From positions 1,302,001-1,366,000 of the forward strand of contig NZ_CP171729.1 of assembly GCF_043769475.1 (NCBI RefSeq): DNA of 64,000 bases, written 5' to 3'. Source of the DNA: Allomesorhizobium sp043769475. Lineage in GTDB: Bacteria > Pseudomonadota > Alphaproteobacteria > Rhizobiales > Rhizobiaceae. Below the pieces are notes generated by a model, which was given only the letters and a program-made list of their open reading frames with translations, did not search any database and was not told where the DNA came from. The translations under genes and the position numbers were made by a program. Positions within the stretch are counted from its first letter, which is position 1. Every line of letters starts with the position of its first letter. Positions 34,742-43,060 of this stretch are shown piece by piece.

Positions 34742-34920
34742 TGGGCGGCGACCAGTCGAGAAGGCATCACCATTCCTTCGCTCGTCCCTGCGGTCGCCTG
34801 GCGCAAAGCGGCTAGCAAATTTCGCGGCGCGAGCGTGGCGGGACCTCGGCAACTGTGCTAATTGCCGGCTCACCGTGAAGCCCCGGACCCAGCGTCCGCC
34901 CCATCGAGGATTGAACCGTT

Positions 34921-36237
34921 ATGGCAACAGCAGCAGTGGCCGCCGCCCAGCATTTCGAGACCTTTTTCGGAGCCGAACTGGCGGAGACGGATCCGGAGAT
35001 TTTCGGCGCCATCCGCCAGGAACTCGGCCGCCAGCGCCACGAGATCGAGCTGATCGCCTCCGAAAACATCGTGTCGCGCGCCGTGCTCGAGGCTCAGGGC
35101 TCGATCATGACCAACAAATATGCCGAGGGCTATCCGGGCAAGCGCTACTATGGCGGCTGCCAGTTCGTCGACATCGCCGAGGAACTGGCGATCGAGCGCG
35201 CCAAGAAGCTGTTCGACTGCAATTTCGCCAATGTGCAGCCCAATTCCGGCAGCCAGATGAACCAGGCGGTGTTTCTGGCGCTGCTGCAGCCGGGCGACAC
35301 CTTTATGGGCCTCGACCTGAATTCGGGAGGGCACCTGACGCACGGCTCGCCGGTCAACATGTCCGGCAAATGGTTCAAGGTCGTGTCCTACGGCGTGCGC
35401 AAGGACGACCACCTGCTCGACATGGACGAAGTGGCGCGGCTGGCGCGCGAGAACAAGCCGAAGCTGATCCTGGCTGGCGGCACCGCCTATTCGCGCATCT
35501 GGGACTGGAAGCGGTTTCGCGAGATCGCCGACGAGGTGGGCGCCTGGCTGATGGTGGACATGGCCCATATCGCGGGCCTCGTGGCGGGCGGCATGCACCC
35601 GTCGCCGCTGCCGCATGCGCATGTCGTGACGACGACGACGCACAAATCGCTGCGCGGCCCCCGCGGCGGCATGATCCTGACCAATGACGAGGACATCGCC
35701 AAGAAGATGAACTCGGCGGTGTTCCCGGGCCTGCAGGGCGGGCCGCTGATGCATGTCATCGCCGCCAAGGCGGTCGCTTTCGGCGAGGCGCTGAAGCCGG
35801 AATTCAAGGTCTATGCCCAGAATATCGTGGCCAACGCCAAAGCACTGGCCGACAGCCTGAAATCCACCGGCCTCGACATCGTCTCGGGCGGCACCGATAA
35901 CCACCTGATGCTGGTGGACCTGCGCCCCAAGAACGCCACCGGCAAGCGCGCGGAGGCCGCACTCGGCCGCGCCAACATCACCTGCAACAAGAACGGTATC
36001 CCGTTCGATCCGGAAAAGCCGTTCGTGACCTCCGGCATTCGCCTCGGCACACCGGCCGGTACGACGCGCGGCTTCGGCGCGGCCGAATTCCGCGAGATCG
36101 GCAACCTGATCGCGGAAGTGCTCGACGGGCTGAAGGCGGCAAACTCGGACGAGGGCAACGCGGCCGTCGAGACCGCGGTCAAGCAGAAGGTGATGGCGCT
36201 GACGGAGCGGTTCCCGCTCTATCCGTATCTCGGGTAA
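34921..36237 (+). CDS. glyA: Serine hydroxymethyltransferase
   Basis: A 438-residue PLP enzyme that interconverts serine and glycine with tetrahydrofolate, the main source of one-carbon units. IELIASENIVSRAVLEAQGS is the family N-terminal signature, and the PLP-binding Lys lies in VVTTTTHKSLRGPRGG (about residue 242). NSGSQMNQAVF and VDMAHIAGLVAGG provide further cofactor contacts. It has its own terminator-bounded upstream region and no glycine riboswitch is apparent. It heads a series with nrdR and riboflavin genes. Confidence 0.97.
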   Translation: MATAAVAAAQHFETFFGAELAETDPEIFGAIRQELGRQRHEIELIASENIVSRAVLEAQGSIMTNKYAEGYPGKRYYGGCQFVDIAEELAIERAKKLFDCNFANVQPNSGSQMNQAVFLALLQPGDTFMGLDLNSGGHLTHGSPVNMSGKWFKVVSYGVRKDDHLLDMDEVARLARENKPKLILAGGTAYSRIWDWKRFREIADEVGAWLMVDMAHIAGLVAGGMHPSPLPHAHVVTTTTHKSLRGPRGGMILTNDEDIAKKMNSAVFPGLQGGPLMHVIAAKAVAFGEALKPEFKVYAQNIVANAKALADSLKSTGLDIVSGGTDNHLMLVDLRPKNATGKRAEAALGRANITCNKNGIPFDPEKPFVTSGIRLGTPAGTTRGFGAAEFREIGNLIAEVLDGLKAANSDEGNAAVETAVKQKVMALTERFPLYPYLG

Positions 36238-36282
36238 GTTGTCGGGACGCGGCTCGGTGTGTGGCCCCGTTGAGCTGAATCG

Positions 36283-36651
36283 ATGACTCCGTACCACAAA
36301 CTTCTAGGGTTCGAAGCGCTCTATCTCGAAGATAGCTATGTCATAGACGTCCGCGAGACTGACCGTTCAGTGATGTTTGTCATGGATTTAGTGTTAACCG
36401 AGCAGCATCCGGCCTATCAGCCGCCCAAGCCGAATGAACAATATTGTTACCATCGCAGGCAAATCGAGTTCGTCGGCCTGGAAACAGTGAACTGGATACG
36501 TCGGGAATTTCGGCCCACGACGGACCCGGACGGATCTGTCGATTACGGAAACATCGCGATCTTTCAAAGCACTGGTACTGCTTACCAATTGGCCGGCGAA
36601 TGGGGCGAAGTGCATATTGGAGCGGCTGGCGCGGTGGTGGCACTGTATTGA
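36283..36651 (+). CDS. Hypothetical protein, 122 aa
   Basis: The frame (MTPYHKLLGFEALYLEDSYVID) is strand-rich with many aromatic residues and ends FQSTGTAYQLAGEWGEVHIGAAGAVVALY. No membrane segment or signal peptide is visible. Its sequence is less GC-rich than its neighbours and it separates glyA from nrdR, which suggests insertion or low expression. I do not recognise the family; the size and fold character recall small immunity-type proteins, but no toxin gene adjoins, so that is only a possibility. Confidence 0.6.
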   Translation: MTPYHKLLGFEALYLEDSYVIDVRETDRSVMFVMDLVLTEQHPAYQPPKPNEQYCYHRRQIEFVGLETVNWIRREFRPTTDPDGSVDYGNIAIFQSTGTAYQLAGEWGEVHIGAAGAVVALY

Positions 36652-36723
36652 CCGCTTTGACTCGGGCGTGAAAGGCACTAAGCCTTTGCCGATCCGAGAA
36701 TCGCTGCAAAACAAAGGCCGTCC

Positions 36724-37188
36724 ATGCGCTGCCCCTACTGCCAGTCGGAAGATACGCAGGTGAAGGACTCCCGTCCCGCCGAGGATGGGGCAGCGATCCG
36801 CCGGCGGCGGGTTTGCCCGGATTGCGGCGGCCGCTTCACCACCTTCGAGCGCGTGCAGTTGCGCGACCTCGTCGTCGTCAAGAAGTCGGGGCGTAAAGTG
36901 CCGTTCAGCCGCGACAAGCTGCTGCGCTCGATGGAGATCGCGGTGCGCAAGCGCAATGTCGATCCCGAGCGCATCGACCGCGCGGTGACCGGCATCGTGC
37001 GCCAGCTCGAAAGCTCGGGCGAGACGGAAGTGACGTCTGGCGAGGTCGGCCGGCTGGTTATGGAGGCCCTGAAGGCGCTGGACGACGTCGCCTATGTGCG
37101 TTTCGCCTCGGTCTATCGCAATTTCCGCGAGGCCAAGGACTTTCACGAGGTGCTGGGCGAACTCAAGGGCGACGAGGACGGCGGCTGA
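36724..37188 (+). CDS. nrdR: Transcriptional repressor NrdR
   Basis: A 154-residue repressor of ribonucleotide reductase genes. A zinc ribbon (CPYC at 3-6 and CPDCGGRFTTFERV at 31-44) is followed by an ATP-cone domain (VVKKSGRKVPFSRDKLLRSMEIAVRKRN) that senses ATP/dATP. Length and start match the family exactly. The stop is 3 bases before the ribD start, so nrdR and the riboflavin genes are co-transcribed, as often seen in alphaproteobacteria. Confidence 0.97.
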   Translation: MRCPYCQSEDTQVKDSRPAEDGAAIRRRRVCPDCGGRFTTFERVQLRDLVVVKKSGRKVPFSRDKLLRSMEIAVRKRNVDPERIDRAVTGIVRQLESSGETEVTSGEVGRLVMEALKALDDVAYVRFASVYRNFREAKDFHEVLGELKGDEDGG

Positions 37189-37191
37189 GCC

Positions 37192-38322
37192 ATGGCCGGC
37201 AGGGCGGTCAGCCAGGATGAGCGCGAGGAGACCGACCGCCGCTTCATGGCGGCGGCGCTCAGGCTGTCGAAAAAACACTCCGGACTGACTTCCACCAATC
37301 CGTCGGTCGGAACGCTGATCGTACGCGATGACGGCGACGGCCCGGTCATTGTCGGGCGCGGCGTCACTGCGATCGGCGGCAGGCCGCATGCCGAGGCGGA
37401 GGCGCTGGCCGAGGCCGGCGCGCTGGCGCGTGGCGCGACCGCCTATGTCACGCTGGAACCTTGCGCCCATCATGGCCGGACGCCGCCCTGCGCCAATGCG
37501 CTGGCGAGCGCCGGCGTCGTGCGCGTAGTTGGCGCAGCCAGCGATCCGGACCCGCGCGTCTCGGGCAACGGCTATGCGATTCTGCGGGCTGCCGGCATCG
37601 AGGTCGTCGAACGGGTTCTGGCCGAGGAAGCTGCCGCACAGATGGCCGGCTATCTGATTCGGTCCCTGAAAAAACGCCCGCAAGTAACTCTGAAACTTGC
37701 GATTTCTAGCGACGGCATGATCGGGCGGCTGGGCGCAGGGCAGGTGCCGATCACCGGCGCTGTGGCGCGCCGGCAGGTCCATCTGATGCGCGCCGAGGCC
37801 GACGCGATCCTGGTTGGCATCGGCACCGCACTTTCCGACGATCCGGATCTGACCGTTCGGCTGCCGGGGCTGGAAGCGCGGTCGCCTGCGCGTATCGTGG
37901 TCGACCGCCAGGCGCGGCTGCCGTTGGGATCGAAACTGGTGCAGACCGCGCAACGCGTGCCCGTTCTCATTGCGGCGGCCCCTGAGGCCGATCCCGGGCG
38001 CAAGACAGCGCTTGAAAGCGCCGGCGTGAAGGTGCTCGCGACGGAAACCTATGAGGGCCGGGTGGCGCTGCCGGAATTTCTGGAGGATCTCGCGGCGCAA
38101 GGCATGTCGAACGTCCTGGTCGAGGGCGGCGCCGATACGGCGCGTTATTTCCTCGACGAGGGGCTGGTCGACCGCATCGCGCTGTTTTTCGGGCCGCGGC
38201 CGATCGGCGAGGGTGGGATTGCCGCGCCGCTCGGCCGCGACCATATGCCGGCAGGCTTCAGGCTTCTCGGCGAAGCCCGTTTCGGCGATGATTCCTATGC
38301 CGAATGGATAAGGGATTTCTAA
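37192..38322 (+). CDS. ribD: Bifunctional riboflavin deaminase/reductase
   Basis: A 376-residue fusion. The N-terminal cytidine-deaminase-like domain has the zinc and catalytic residues in PHAEAEAL and LEPCAHHGRTPPC (about 60-100). The C-terminal reductase domain starts near PQVTLKLAISSDGMIGR and includes NVLVEGGADTARYF. It carries out deamination of the pyrimidine and reduction of the ribose chain in riboflavin synthesis. The stop and the ribE start overlap as TAATG. Confidence 0.95.
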   Translation: MAGRAVSQDEREETDRRFMAAALRLSKKHSGLTSTNPSVGTLIVRDDGDGPVIVGRGVTAIGGRPHAEAEALAEAGALARGATAYVTLEPCAHHGRTPPCANALASAGVVRVVGAASDPDPRVSGNGYAILRAAGIEVVERVLAEEAAAQMAGYLIRSLKKRPQVTLKLAISSDGMIGRLGAGQVPITGAVARRQVHLMRAEADAILVGIGTALSDDPDLTVRLPGLEARSPARIVVDRQARLPLGSKLVQTAQRVPVLIAAAPEADPGRKTALESAGVKVLATETYEGRVALPEFLEDLAAQGMSNVLVEGGADTARYFLDEGLVDRIALFFGPRPIGEGGIAAPLGRDHMPAGFRLLGEARFGDDSYAEWIRDF

Positions 38323-38939
38323 TGTTCACCGGAATTGTCACCGATGTGGGCACGGTCGCCTCGGTTTCGCCGCTGCCGCAGGGCGTGCGGCTGAGGATCG
38401 ACACCGCCTACGATCCGCAGACCATCGCGATTGGCGCGTCGATCTCCTGCGCCGGTGTCTGCCTGACAGTGGTGGCCCTTCCCGAACAAGGCTCGAATCA
38501 GCGCTGGTTCGAGGTGGAGGCTTGGGAGGAGGCGTTGCGCCTGACAACTGCGGCCGGATGGCAGGCCGGCACGCGCATCAACCTCGAACGCGCGCTGAAG
38601 ATCGGCGACGAACTCGGGGGCCACATCGTTTCCGGCCATGTCGACGGCATGGCCGAGATCGTGGAGCGGAAGGACGAGGGCGATGCGGTGCGTTACCGGC
38701 TCGAAGCGCCACGCGAACTGGCGAAGTTCATCGCGCCCAAGGGTTCGGTGGCGCTCGATGGGACATCGCTGACGGTCAACGGCGTCGAGGGCAGGCTGTT
38801 CGATGTGCTTCTGATCCACCATTCGCTGACCGTCACCACCTGGGGCGAGCGCAAGGTGGGCGACCGCGTCAATCTCGAGGTCGACACCATGGCGCGCTAT
38901 GCGGCGCGTTTGGCGGAAACTGGGGCGGAGGGAGGATGA
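38322..38939 (+). CDS. ribE: Riboflavin synthase, alpha subunit
   Basis: A protein of 205 residues with two lumazine-binding repeats, the first starting MFTGIVTDVGTVASV and CAGVCLTVV, the second from GGHIVSGHVDGMAEIV with SLTVNGVEGRLFDVLLIHHSL. It dismutates two 6,7-dimethyl-8-ribityllumazine molecules to riboflavin. The ATG at 38322 is the universal MFTG start of the family and has AAGGGA upstream. It overlaps the next small membrane gene by 4 bases. Confidence 0.95.
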   Translation: MFTGIVTDVGTVASVSPLPQGVRLRIDTAYDPQTIAIGASISCAGVCLTVVALPEQGSNQRWFEVEAWEEALRLTTAAGWQAGTRINLERALKIGDELGGHIVSGHVDGMAEIVERKDEGDAVRYRLEAPRELAKFIAPKGSVALDGTSLTVNGVEGRLFDVLLIHHSLTVTTWGERKVGDRVNLEVDTMARYAARLAETGAEGG

Positions 38940-39172
38940 GCCTGATTGATAACGAGCGAACGAACCTATTGGCAAATGCTCTGGATCGAGCCTCGACGGC
39001 TTGCTTCACAGTCGGCATTCTGTCACCGCTGGCTGGATACGTGTATGGTGTCGTGGATCTAGGTCCGGCGATCATTCAGCGTTGGCCGATTTTCTCTGTA
39101 TTTGCTTGGCTGGCAGTCTCAGTTGCACTACATCTATGGGCGAGACGCATTCTGAAAGGCCTGAAATCATGA
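38936..39172 (+). CDS. Small membrane protein in the riboflavin operon, 78 aa
   Basis: MSLIDNERTNLLANALDRAS is followed by two hydrophobic segments (ACFTVGILSPLAGYVYGVVDL and PIFSVFAWLAVSVALHLWA) and a basic end (RRILKGLKS). GGAGG directly precedes the ATG, which overlaps the ribE stop (ATGA). Lower GC than neighbours. I do not recognise the family. Coupling to ribE suggests co-expression, not necessarily a role in riboflavin synthesis. Confidence 0.6.
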   Translation: MSLIDNERTNLLANALDRASTACFTVGILSPLAGYVYGVVDLGPAIIQRWPIFSVFAWLAVSVALHLWARRILKGLKS

Positions 39173-39279
39173 GCAACCAGGAATTTCTGCTTTGGTTCTG
39201 GGCGCTTGGCTTGCCTGCAATCATAGCCATAGGCGGCTACGTCGCCGTGCGCCTGCATGAGCGCTCCTTGAAGCATTGA
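39169..39279 (+). CDS. Single-pass small membrane protein, 36 aa
   Basis: MSNQEFLLWFWALGLPAIIAIGGYVAVRLHERSLKH contains one hydrophobic helix and a basic tail, and its ATG overlaps the stop of the preceding small gene (ATGA). The tight coupling and plausible membrane topology support it as a real gene, possibly acting with its neighbour. Very short, so it would be missed by most gene callers. Confidence 0.5.
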   Translation: MSNQEFLLWFWALGLPAIIAIGGYVAVRLHERSLKH

Positions 39280-39369
39280 TCCATCCCAGCTTGTTTCACC
39301 AAGCCCGCCACGAACCGCTTGCGGTGAACTGCGGTTCGGCCTAAGTCACCGGCAATCCCGGAGACATTC

Positions 39370-39825
39370 ATGGCAGCTTCCAAAAATCCTCATCTTTTGA
39401 TCGTCGAGGCGCGCTTTTACGACGGCCTTGCCGACGCGTTGCTCGAGGGCGCCAAGGCCGCGCTCGACGAGGCGGGCGCGACCTACGATGTCGTCACCGT
39501 TCCCGGCGCGCTGGAAATCCCTGCGGTGATAACCTTCGCGCTGGTCGGCGCAGAGGAGGGCGGCACCGATTATGACGGCTTCGTCGCGCTCGGCACCGTG
39601 ATCCGCGGCGATACCTATCATTTCGACATCGTCGCCAACGAATCGTCGCGCGCGCTGATGGACCTCGCGGTCGAGGGCTCGCTCGCCATCGGCAACGGCA
39701 TTCTCACCACCGAAAATGACGAGCAGGCATGGGTGCGGGCCCGCCGCAGCGAGGGCGACAAGGGCGGCTTTGCCGCACGCGCAGCCCTCACCATGATCGC
39801 GCTTCGCGAACGGCTCGGAGCCTGA
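39370..39825 (+). CDS. ribH: 6,7-dimethyl-8-ribityllumazine synthase
   Basis: A 151-residue lumazine synthase forming icosahedral or pentameric shells. HLLIVEARFYDGLADALLEGA, DVVTVPGALEIPAVI and the catalytic His in GTVIRGDTYHFDIVANE (about residue 80) are all present. It makes the substrate of RibE, encoded upstream. It is followed 5 bases later by nusB, the usual arrangement. Confidence 0.96.
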   Translation: MAASKNPHLLIVEARFYDGLADALLEGAKAALDEAGATYDVVTVPGALEIPAVITFALVGAEEGGTDYDGFVALGTVIRGDTYHFDIVANESSRALMDLAVEGSLAIGNGILTTENDEQAWVRARRSEGDKGGFAARAALTMIALRERLGA

Positions 39826-39830
39826 GACCG

Positions 39831-40331
39831 GTGAGCCGACCCGACGGAGGCGACCAGCCCGCCCACCGACAGGCCAACAAGCGCGGCGCAGCCAGGCTCG
39901 CCGCCGTGCAGGCGCTCTACCAGATGGATGTGGCCGGCGCCGGCCTGCTGGAAATCACCGCCGAATACGAGGCTTTCCGCCTCGGCAAGGAGGTTGACGG
40001 CGCGCTCTACCGCGAGGCCGATCCGCAGTGGTTCCGCGCCATCTTGGCAGGCGTCGTCGACAACCAGAAAACGGTGGACCCGGTCATCCGCCAGGCGCTG
40101 ACCGAGGACTGGCCGCTTTCCAGGCTGGACTCGACCTTGCGCGCCATCCTGCGCGCCGGGGTCTATGAACTGATGCAGCGCGCCGACGTACCTGTCGCTG
40201 TGATCGTCTCGGAATATGTCGACATCGCCAAGGCGTTTTACGTCGAAGACGAGCCGAAGCTGGTCAACGCCGTGCTTGACCGGGTGGCGCGCAGGGTGCG
40301 CGGCGAGGGCCGCGGAAAAGACGCTTTATAA
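39831..40331 (+). CDS. nusB: Transcription antitermination protein NusB
   Basis: An all-helical protein of 166 residues. RGAARLAAVQALYQMDVAG opens the RNA-binding arm, and LDSTLRAILRAGVYELM with VIVSEYVDIAKAFYVEDEPKLVNAVLDRVARRVR is the C-terminal signature. With NusE it binds boxA RNA in rRNA operons. The GTG at 39831 is chosen; it lies 5 bases after ribH. Its stop overlaps the convergent arsR-type gene by 6 bases. Confidence 0.95.
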   Translation: MSRPDGGDQPAHRQANKRGAARLAAVQALYQMDVAGAGLLEITAEYEAFRLGKEVDGALYREADPQWFRAILAGVVDNQKTVDPVIRQALTEDWPLSRLDSTLRAILRAGVYELMQRADVPVAVIVSEYVDIAKAFYVEDEPKLVNAVLDRVARRVRGEGRGKDAL

Positions 40332-41012
40332 ACTGTCAGCCATCGCGTGCATGCCGGTGTCGGCTATTCCGCCGGTCGCCTTCCACTCGGCAACTCCTTC
40401 TTCCAGACGGCGGGACTGGAATCCGTTCGCCCGCAGTGTTTGCACTGCCTTAAGCGACAGAATGCAGTAGCGGCCGCGGCAGTAGGCAATGATCTCGCGG
40501 TCGAGCGGCAGATGCGCGAGGCTGGCTTCGAGACTATCCAGCGGCACATGGATGGCGCCCGGCAAGTGGCCCTGCCGGTACTCGGCCTCGTCGCGAACAT
40601 CGAGCAGCAGAAAATCGCTGTCGGGCATCCGCTCCCGCAACTCTGCGAAAGAGACCGGATCCATATCATCGGGCCTTTCGAAATAGTCGGCTATGACCGA
40701 CCGAACTTCGGCCAGATTGTGCTCTGCGACCGCCCGGATGGCCATGACTGCCTCGAACACGGGTCCGTCCGCCAGCCGGAAGAGCACGTTCTTGCCCGAT
40801 TTGCGCGAAGAGATCAGGCCTGACCGGCGCAGCAAGTGGAGATGTTGGGACGCGTTGGCTATGCTGAGACCCGTGCGAGTCGCCAATTCCTCGACCGACC
40901 ATTCTCCCTGGCTGATATGTTCGAGCAGTTCGAGACGATGCTCGTGGCCAAGGGCGCGGGCCAATGCGGCAAAGTGGGAATTGAGAAGGTGCTTGGGATT
41001 TTCGCTTGACAT
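40326..41012 (-). CDS. ArsR-type regulator fused to a rhodanese domain
   Basis: A 228-residue two-domain protein. The winged-helix half (RLELLEHISQGEWSVEELATRTGLSIANASQHLHLLRRSGLISSRKSGKNV) is ArsR-like. It is followed from about residue 125 by a rhodanese domain (LLLDVRDEAEYRQGHLPGAIHVP) with active-site loop CRGRYC, which holds the catalytic Cys and a second Cys. This architecture occurs in regulators sensing persulfide or sulfite. Divergent from an MFS gene with a palindrome between, so it probably controls export of a sulfur compound; that is inference. Confidence 0.88.
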   Translation of the reverse strand: MSSENPKHLLNSHFAALARALGHEHRLELLEHISQGEWSVEELATRTGLSIANASQHLHLLRRSGLISSRKSGKNVLFRLADGPVFEAVMAIRAVAEHNLAEVRSVIADYFERPDDMDPVSFAELRERMPDSDFLLLDVRDEAEYRQGHLPGAIHVPLDSLEASLAHLPLDREIIAYCRGRYCILSLKAVQTLRANGFQSRRLEEGVAEWKATGGIADTGMHAMADSL

Positions 41013-41026
41013 GTCAATCCACGATC

Positions 41027-41046
41027 ATTCAATTGATTGATTGAAT
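41027..41046. promoter_or_regulatory. Operator-like palindrome between arsR-type gene and MFS gene
   Basis: ATTCAATTGATTGATTGAAT has perfect 7-base arms (ATTCAAT/ATTGAAT) around 6 bases. AT-rich sites of this size are usual for ArsR proteins. It lies 14 bases before the regulator start on one side and 39 bases before the MFS start on the other. Confidence 0.65.
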
Positions 41047-41085
41047 GTAGCATGTTCGCTGCAACAGTAAAGCGCGGGATTCCAG

Positions 41086-42309
41086 ATGAAACGATCGACC
41101 CCAAGCGAAGCCCGGCGCACGGCGCTCATTCTGGCGGCGTCGCAGGCGATCGTCGGCTCGGCAGCGCCAATTTCCATTTCGATCGGCGCGCTGGCGGGCT
41201 TCTATCTGCTCGGCGCGGATAAATCGCTGGCCACCGCGCCGGTGACCGGCTTCAACATCGGCGTGGCGCTGGGCGCCTTGCCGGCGGCTGCGATCATCAA
41301 GCGGGCAGGGCAGCGCAACGGCTTTCTCACCGGAACGGCGGTAACGGCCGCCGGAGGCGCGCTCGCCACGGCGGCCATGTTCGCAGGCGATTTCTGGCTC
41401 TTCGCGCTTGGGCTGCTGGTCGTCGGCATTGGCGGCGGCTTCGTGCAGCAGTTCCGCTTCGCCGCCGCCGACAACGCGCCACCGGCATTCAAGGCGCGAG
41501 CCATCTCCTTCGTGCTTGCCGGCGGCGTGGTGACCGCGATTCTGGGGCCGCAGATCGTCATCTTCACGCGAGAATTGTTGGCGCCAGTGATGTTTGCCGG
41601 CTCCTTCGCCGCCATCATGGTTCTGGCCGCCGTTGGCGCCGTCATTCTTTCTTTCCTGCGGGCTCCGGCCAAACACTCGACCGGCAGCGAAATTGTGGAG
41701 GAGTCGGCGCGGCCGCTGGCGGAAATCATCGCGCAACCGCGCTTCATCGTGGCGCTTCTTTGCTCGGTCGGCACGTTCGCGCTGATGAGCTTTGTCATGA
41801 CCGGCGCGCCGCTCGCCATGGTCGGCTGCGGCTTCTCGACCGACGAGGCGACGCTCGGCATATCCTGGCATGTCATGGCGATGTTCGCGCCGAGTTTCTT
41901 CACCGGGCGGCTGATCCACCGCTTCGGCGCCGAGACGATCGTCGCCACCGGCCTCGCCTTGCTGGTCGGCTGCGCGCTGATCGCGCTCTCCGGTATTGCG
42001 CTCTGGCAGTTCTGGTCGGCGCTTATCCTGCTCGGCCTCGGCTGGAATTTCGGCTTCATCGGCGCGACCGCGATGGTCGCCGACACATACCGCTCATCGG
42101 AAAAGGGCAAAGTGCAGGGCATCCACGACCTGGTGCTGTTCTCCAGCGTAGCCTTCGCCTCGCTGATGTCCGGCGCGGTCTACAATGCCTACGGCTGGGA
42201 CATGCTGAACTGGGTGGTGTTCCCGATCGTGGCGGTATGCCTGGGTGCGCTTGTGATGCACGTATTCACACGCAGCCGTGCCGGCCGGGTTGTCGAGAAC
42301 GAAGGATAG
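41086..42309 (+). CDS. MFS transporter next to ArsR-rhodanese regulator
   Basis: A 407-residue carrier with 12 predicted membrane segments, among them AIVGSAAPISISIGALAGFYLLG and FWLFALGLLVVGIGGGFVQQF. GRLIHRFGAETIVATGLALL is the helix 8-9 loop, and PRFIVALLCSVGTFALMSFVM starts the second half. It belongs to a group often found beside sulfur- or arsenic-type ArsR regulators. Substrate unknown. The ATG at 41086 follows a weak ribosome site. Confidence 0.85.
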   Translation: MKRSTPSEARRTALILAASQAIVGSAAPISISIGALAGFYLLGADKSLATAPVTGFNIGVALGALPAAAIIKRAGQRNGFLTGTAVTAAGGALATAAMFAGDFWLFALGLLVVGIGGGFVQQFRFAAADNAPPAFKARAISFVLAGGVVTAILGPQIVIFTRELLAPVMFAGSFAAIMVLAAVGAVILSFLRAPAKHSTGSEIVEESARPLAEIIAQPRFIVALLCSVGTFALMSFVMTGAPLAMVGCGFSTDEATLGISWHVMAMFAPSFFTGRLIHRFGAETIVATGLALLVGCALIALSGIALWQFWSALILLGLGWNFGFIGATAMVADTYRSSEKGKVQGIHDLVLFSSVAFASLMSGAVYNAYGWDMLNWVVFPIVAVCLGALVMHVFTRSRAGRVVENEG

Positions 42310-42352
42310 ACTGGCGTACATCTGAGGGTGGCTAATGGCTGTCTTGCAACTG

Positions 42353-42370
42353 TGTACCAATTTTGATACA
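42353..42370. promoter_or_regulatory. Probable higBA operator
   Basis: TGTACCAATTTTGATACA pairs at 7 of 9 positions. It lies just before the toxin start, where toxin-antitoxin operators usually fall; autoregulation is inferred. Confidence 0.5.
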
Positions 42371-42380
42371 AGGTTGGGAG

Positions 42381-42728
42381 ATGCCGAGTCTGAAGCCTAT
42401 CCCACTGGTGTTTTGGAAGTCGGCTTCGGGCCGCGAACAGTGCGGGATTGGCTGAACGAACTGCCGCGAGACGATCAGCGGGTCATTGGCCGCGACATCG
42501 CCAAGGTGCAGTTCGGGTGGCCTGTAGGCTTGCCGCTTTGCAAACCTTTGGCCGGCGGGCTTTGGGAAGTCCGAAGTTCTCTGCCCAGCAGGCGAGAAGG
42601 ACGTGTGCTGTTCGGCTTCTACGATGAAACGCTTGTCGCGCTGCACGCGTTCATCAAGAAATCGCAGAAAACCCCCACTGGCCGATTTGACGCTCGCGCG
42701 CCAACGCCTCAAGGAATTGTCATCATGA
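42381..42728 (+). pseudogene. higB: HigB/RelE-type toxin with two compensating frameshifts
   Basis: The family start MPSLKPIPLVFWKSASGRE is in one frame. Near 42438 (GAACAG, one C too few) it must shift to read PVRDWLNELPRDDQRVIGRDI through LWEVRSSLP and ALHAFIKKSQKTP. Near 42673, in a run of five C, one base too many returns it to the first frame for LADLTLARQRLKELSS and TGA. The two indels cancel, leaving exactly 116 codons. As written the toxin cannot be made; instead the middle frame runs on into the antitoxin as a false 225-residue fusion. The stop overlaps the antitoxin ATG (ATGA). Confidence 0.8.
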
Positions 42729-43012
42729 GCAAGGAAAACAAGCATCTGGGTTCGAGCTTCGAAAGCTGGCTCGATGAAAAGGAGATCCGCGAGGAAGTCA
42801 CCGCCGCCGCCGTCAAAGCTGTGATCGCGCATCAACTGGCCGAAGAGATGAAAAAGAAGCAGATCACGAAAAAGCGGATGGCCGAACTCATGAAGACCAG
42901 CCGTGCTCAGGTGGATCGCCTGCTCGATCCGGACAGCGGATCGGCGACCATTGAAAGTCTTCAGCGCGCCGCCCGCATAGTCGGACGGGATATCAGTCTG
43001 CAATTGGTGTAG
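42725..43012 (+). CDS. higA: HigA-type XRE antitoxin
   Basis: A protein of 95 residues starting MSKENKHLGSSFESWLDEKEI, with a helix-turn-helix EEMKKKQITKKRMAELMKTSRAQVDRLLDPDSGSATIESLQRAARIVG typical of the HigA/XRE antitoxins paired with this toxin group. The frame is intact. It would bind the palindrome upstream of higB and repress the operon. The antitoxin start is coupled to the toxin stop, so if the toxin frame is broken its translation may depend on the middle-frame readthrough or reinitiation. Confidence 0.85.
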   Translation: MSKENKHLGSSFESWLDEKEIREEVTAAAVKAVIAHQLAEEMKKKQITKKRMAELMKTSRAQVDRLLDPDSGSATIESLQRAARIVGRDISLQLV

Positions 43013-43060
43013 GGCGAAGTTGCCGGACGGTTTCCGCGCCGAATGGTTAGCTTCTCAATA

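Noticed and set aside
34742..34920. Glycine riboswitch before glyA
   Set aside because: No paired glycine-aptamer cores were visible.
39280..39369. FMN riboswitch before ribH
   Set aside because: The conserved FMN-aptamer segments are not present in the 90-base gap.
42335..43012. A 225-residue toxin-antitoxin fusion protein
   Set aside because: The native toxin start and end lie in another frame and the antitoxin has its own coupled ATG, so the long frame is a product of two indels.
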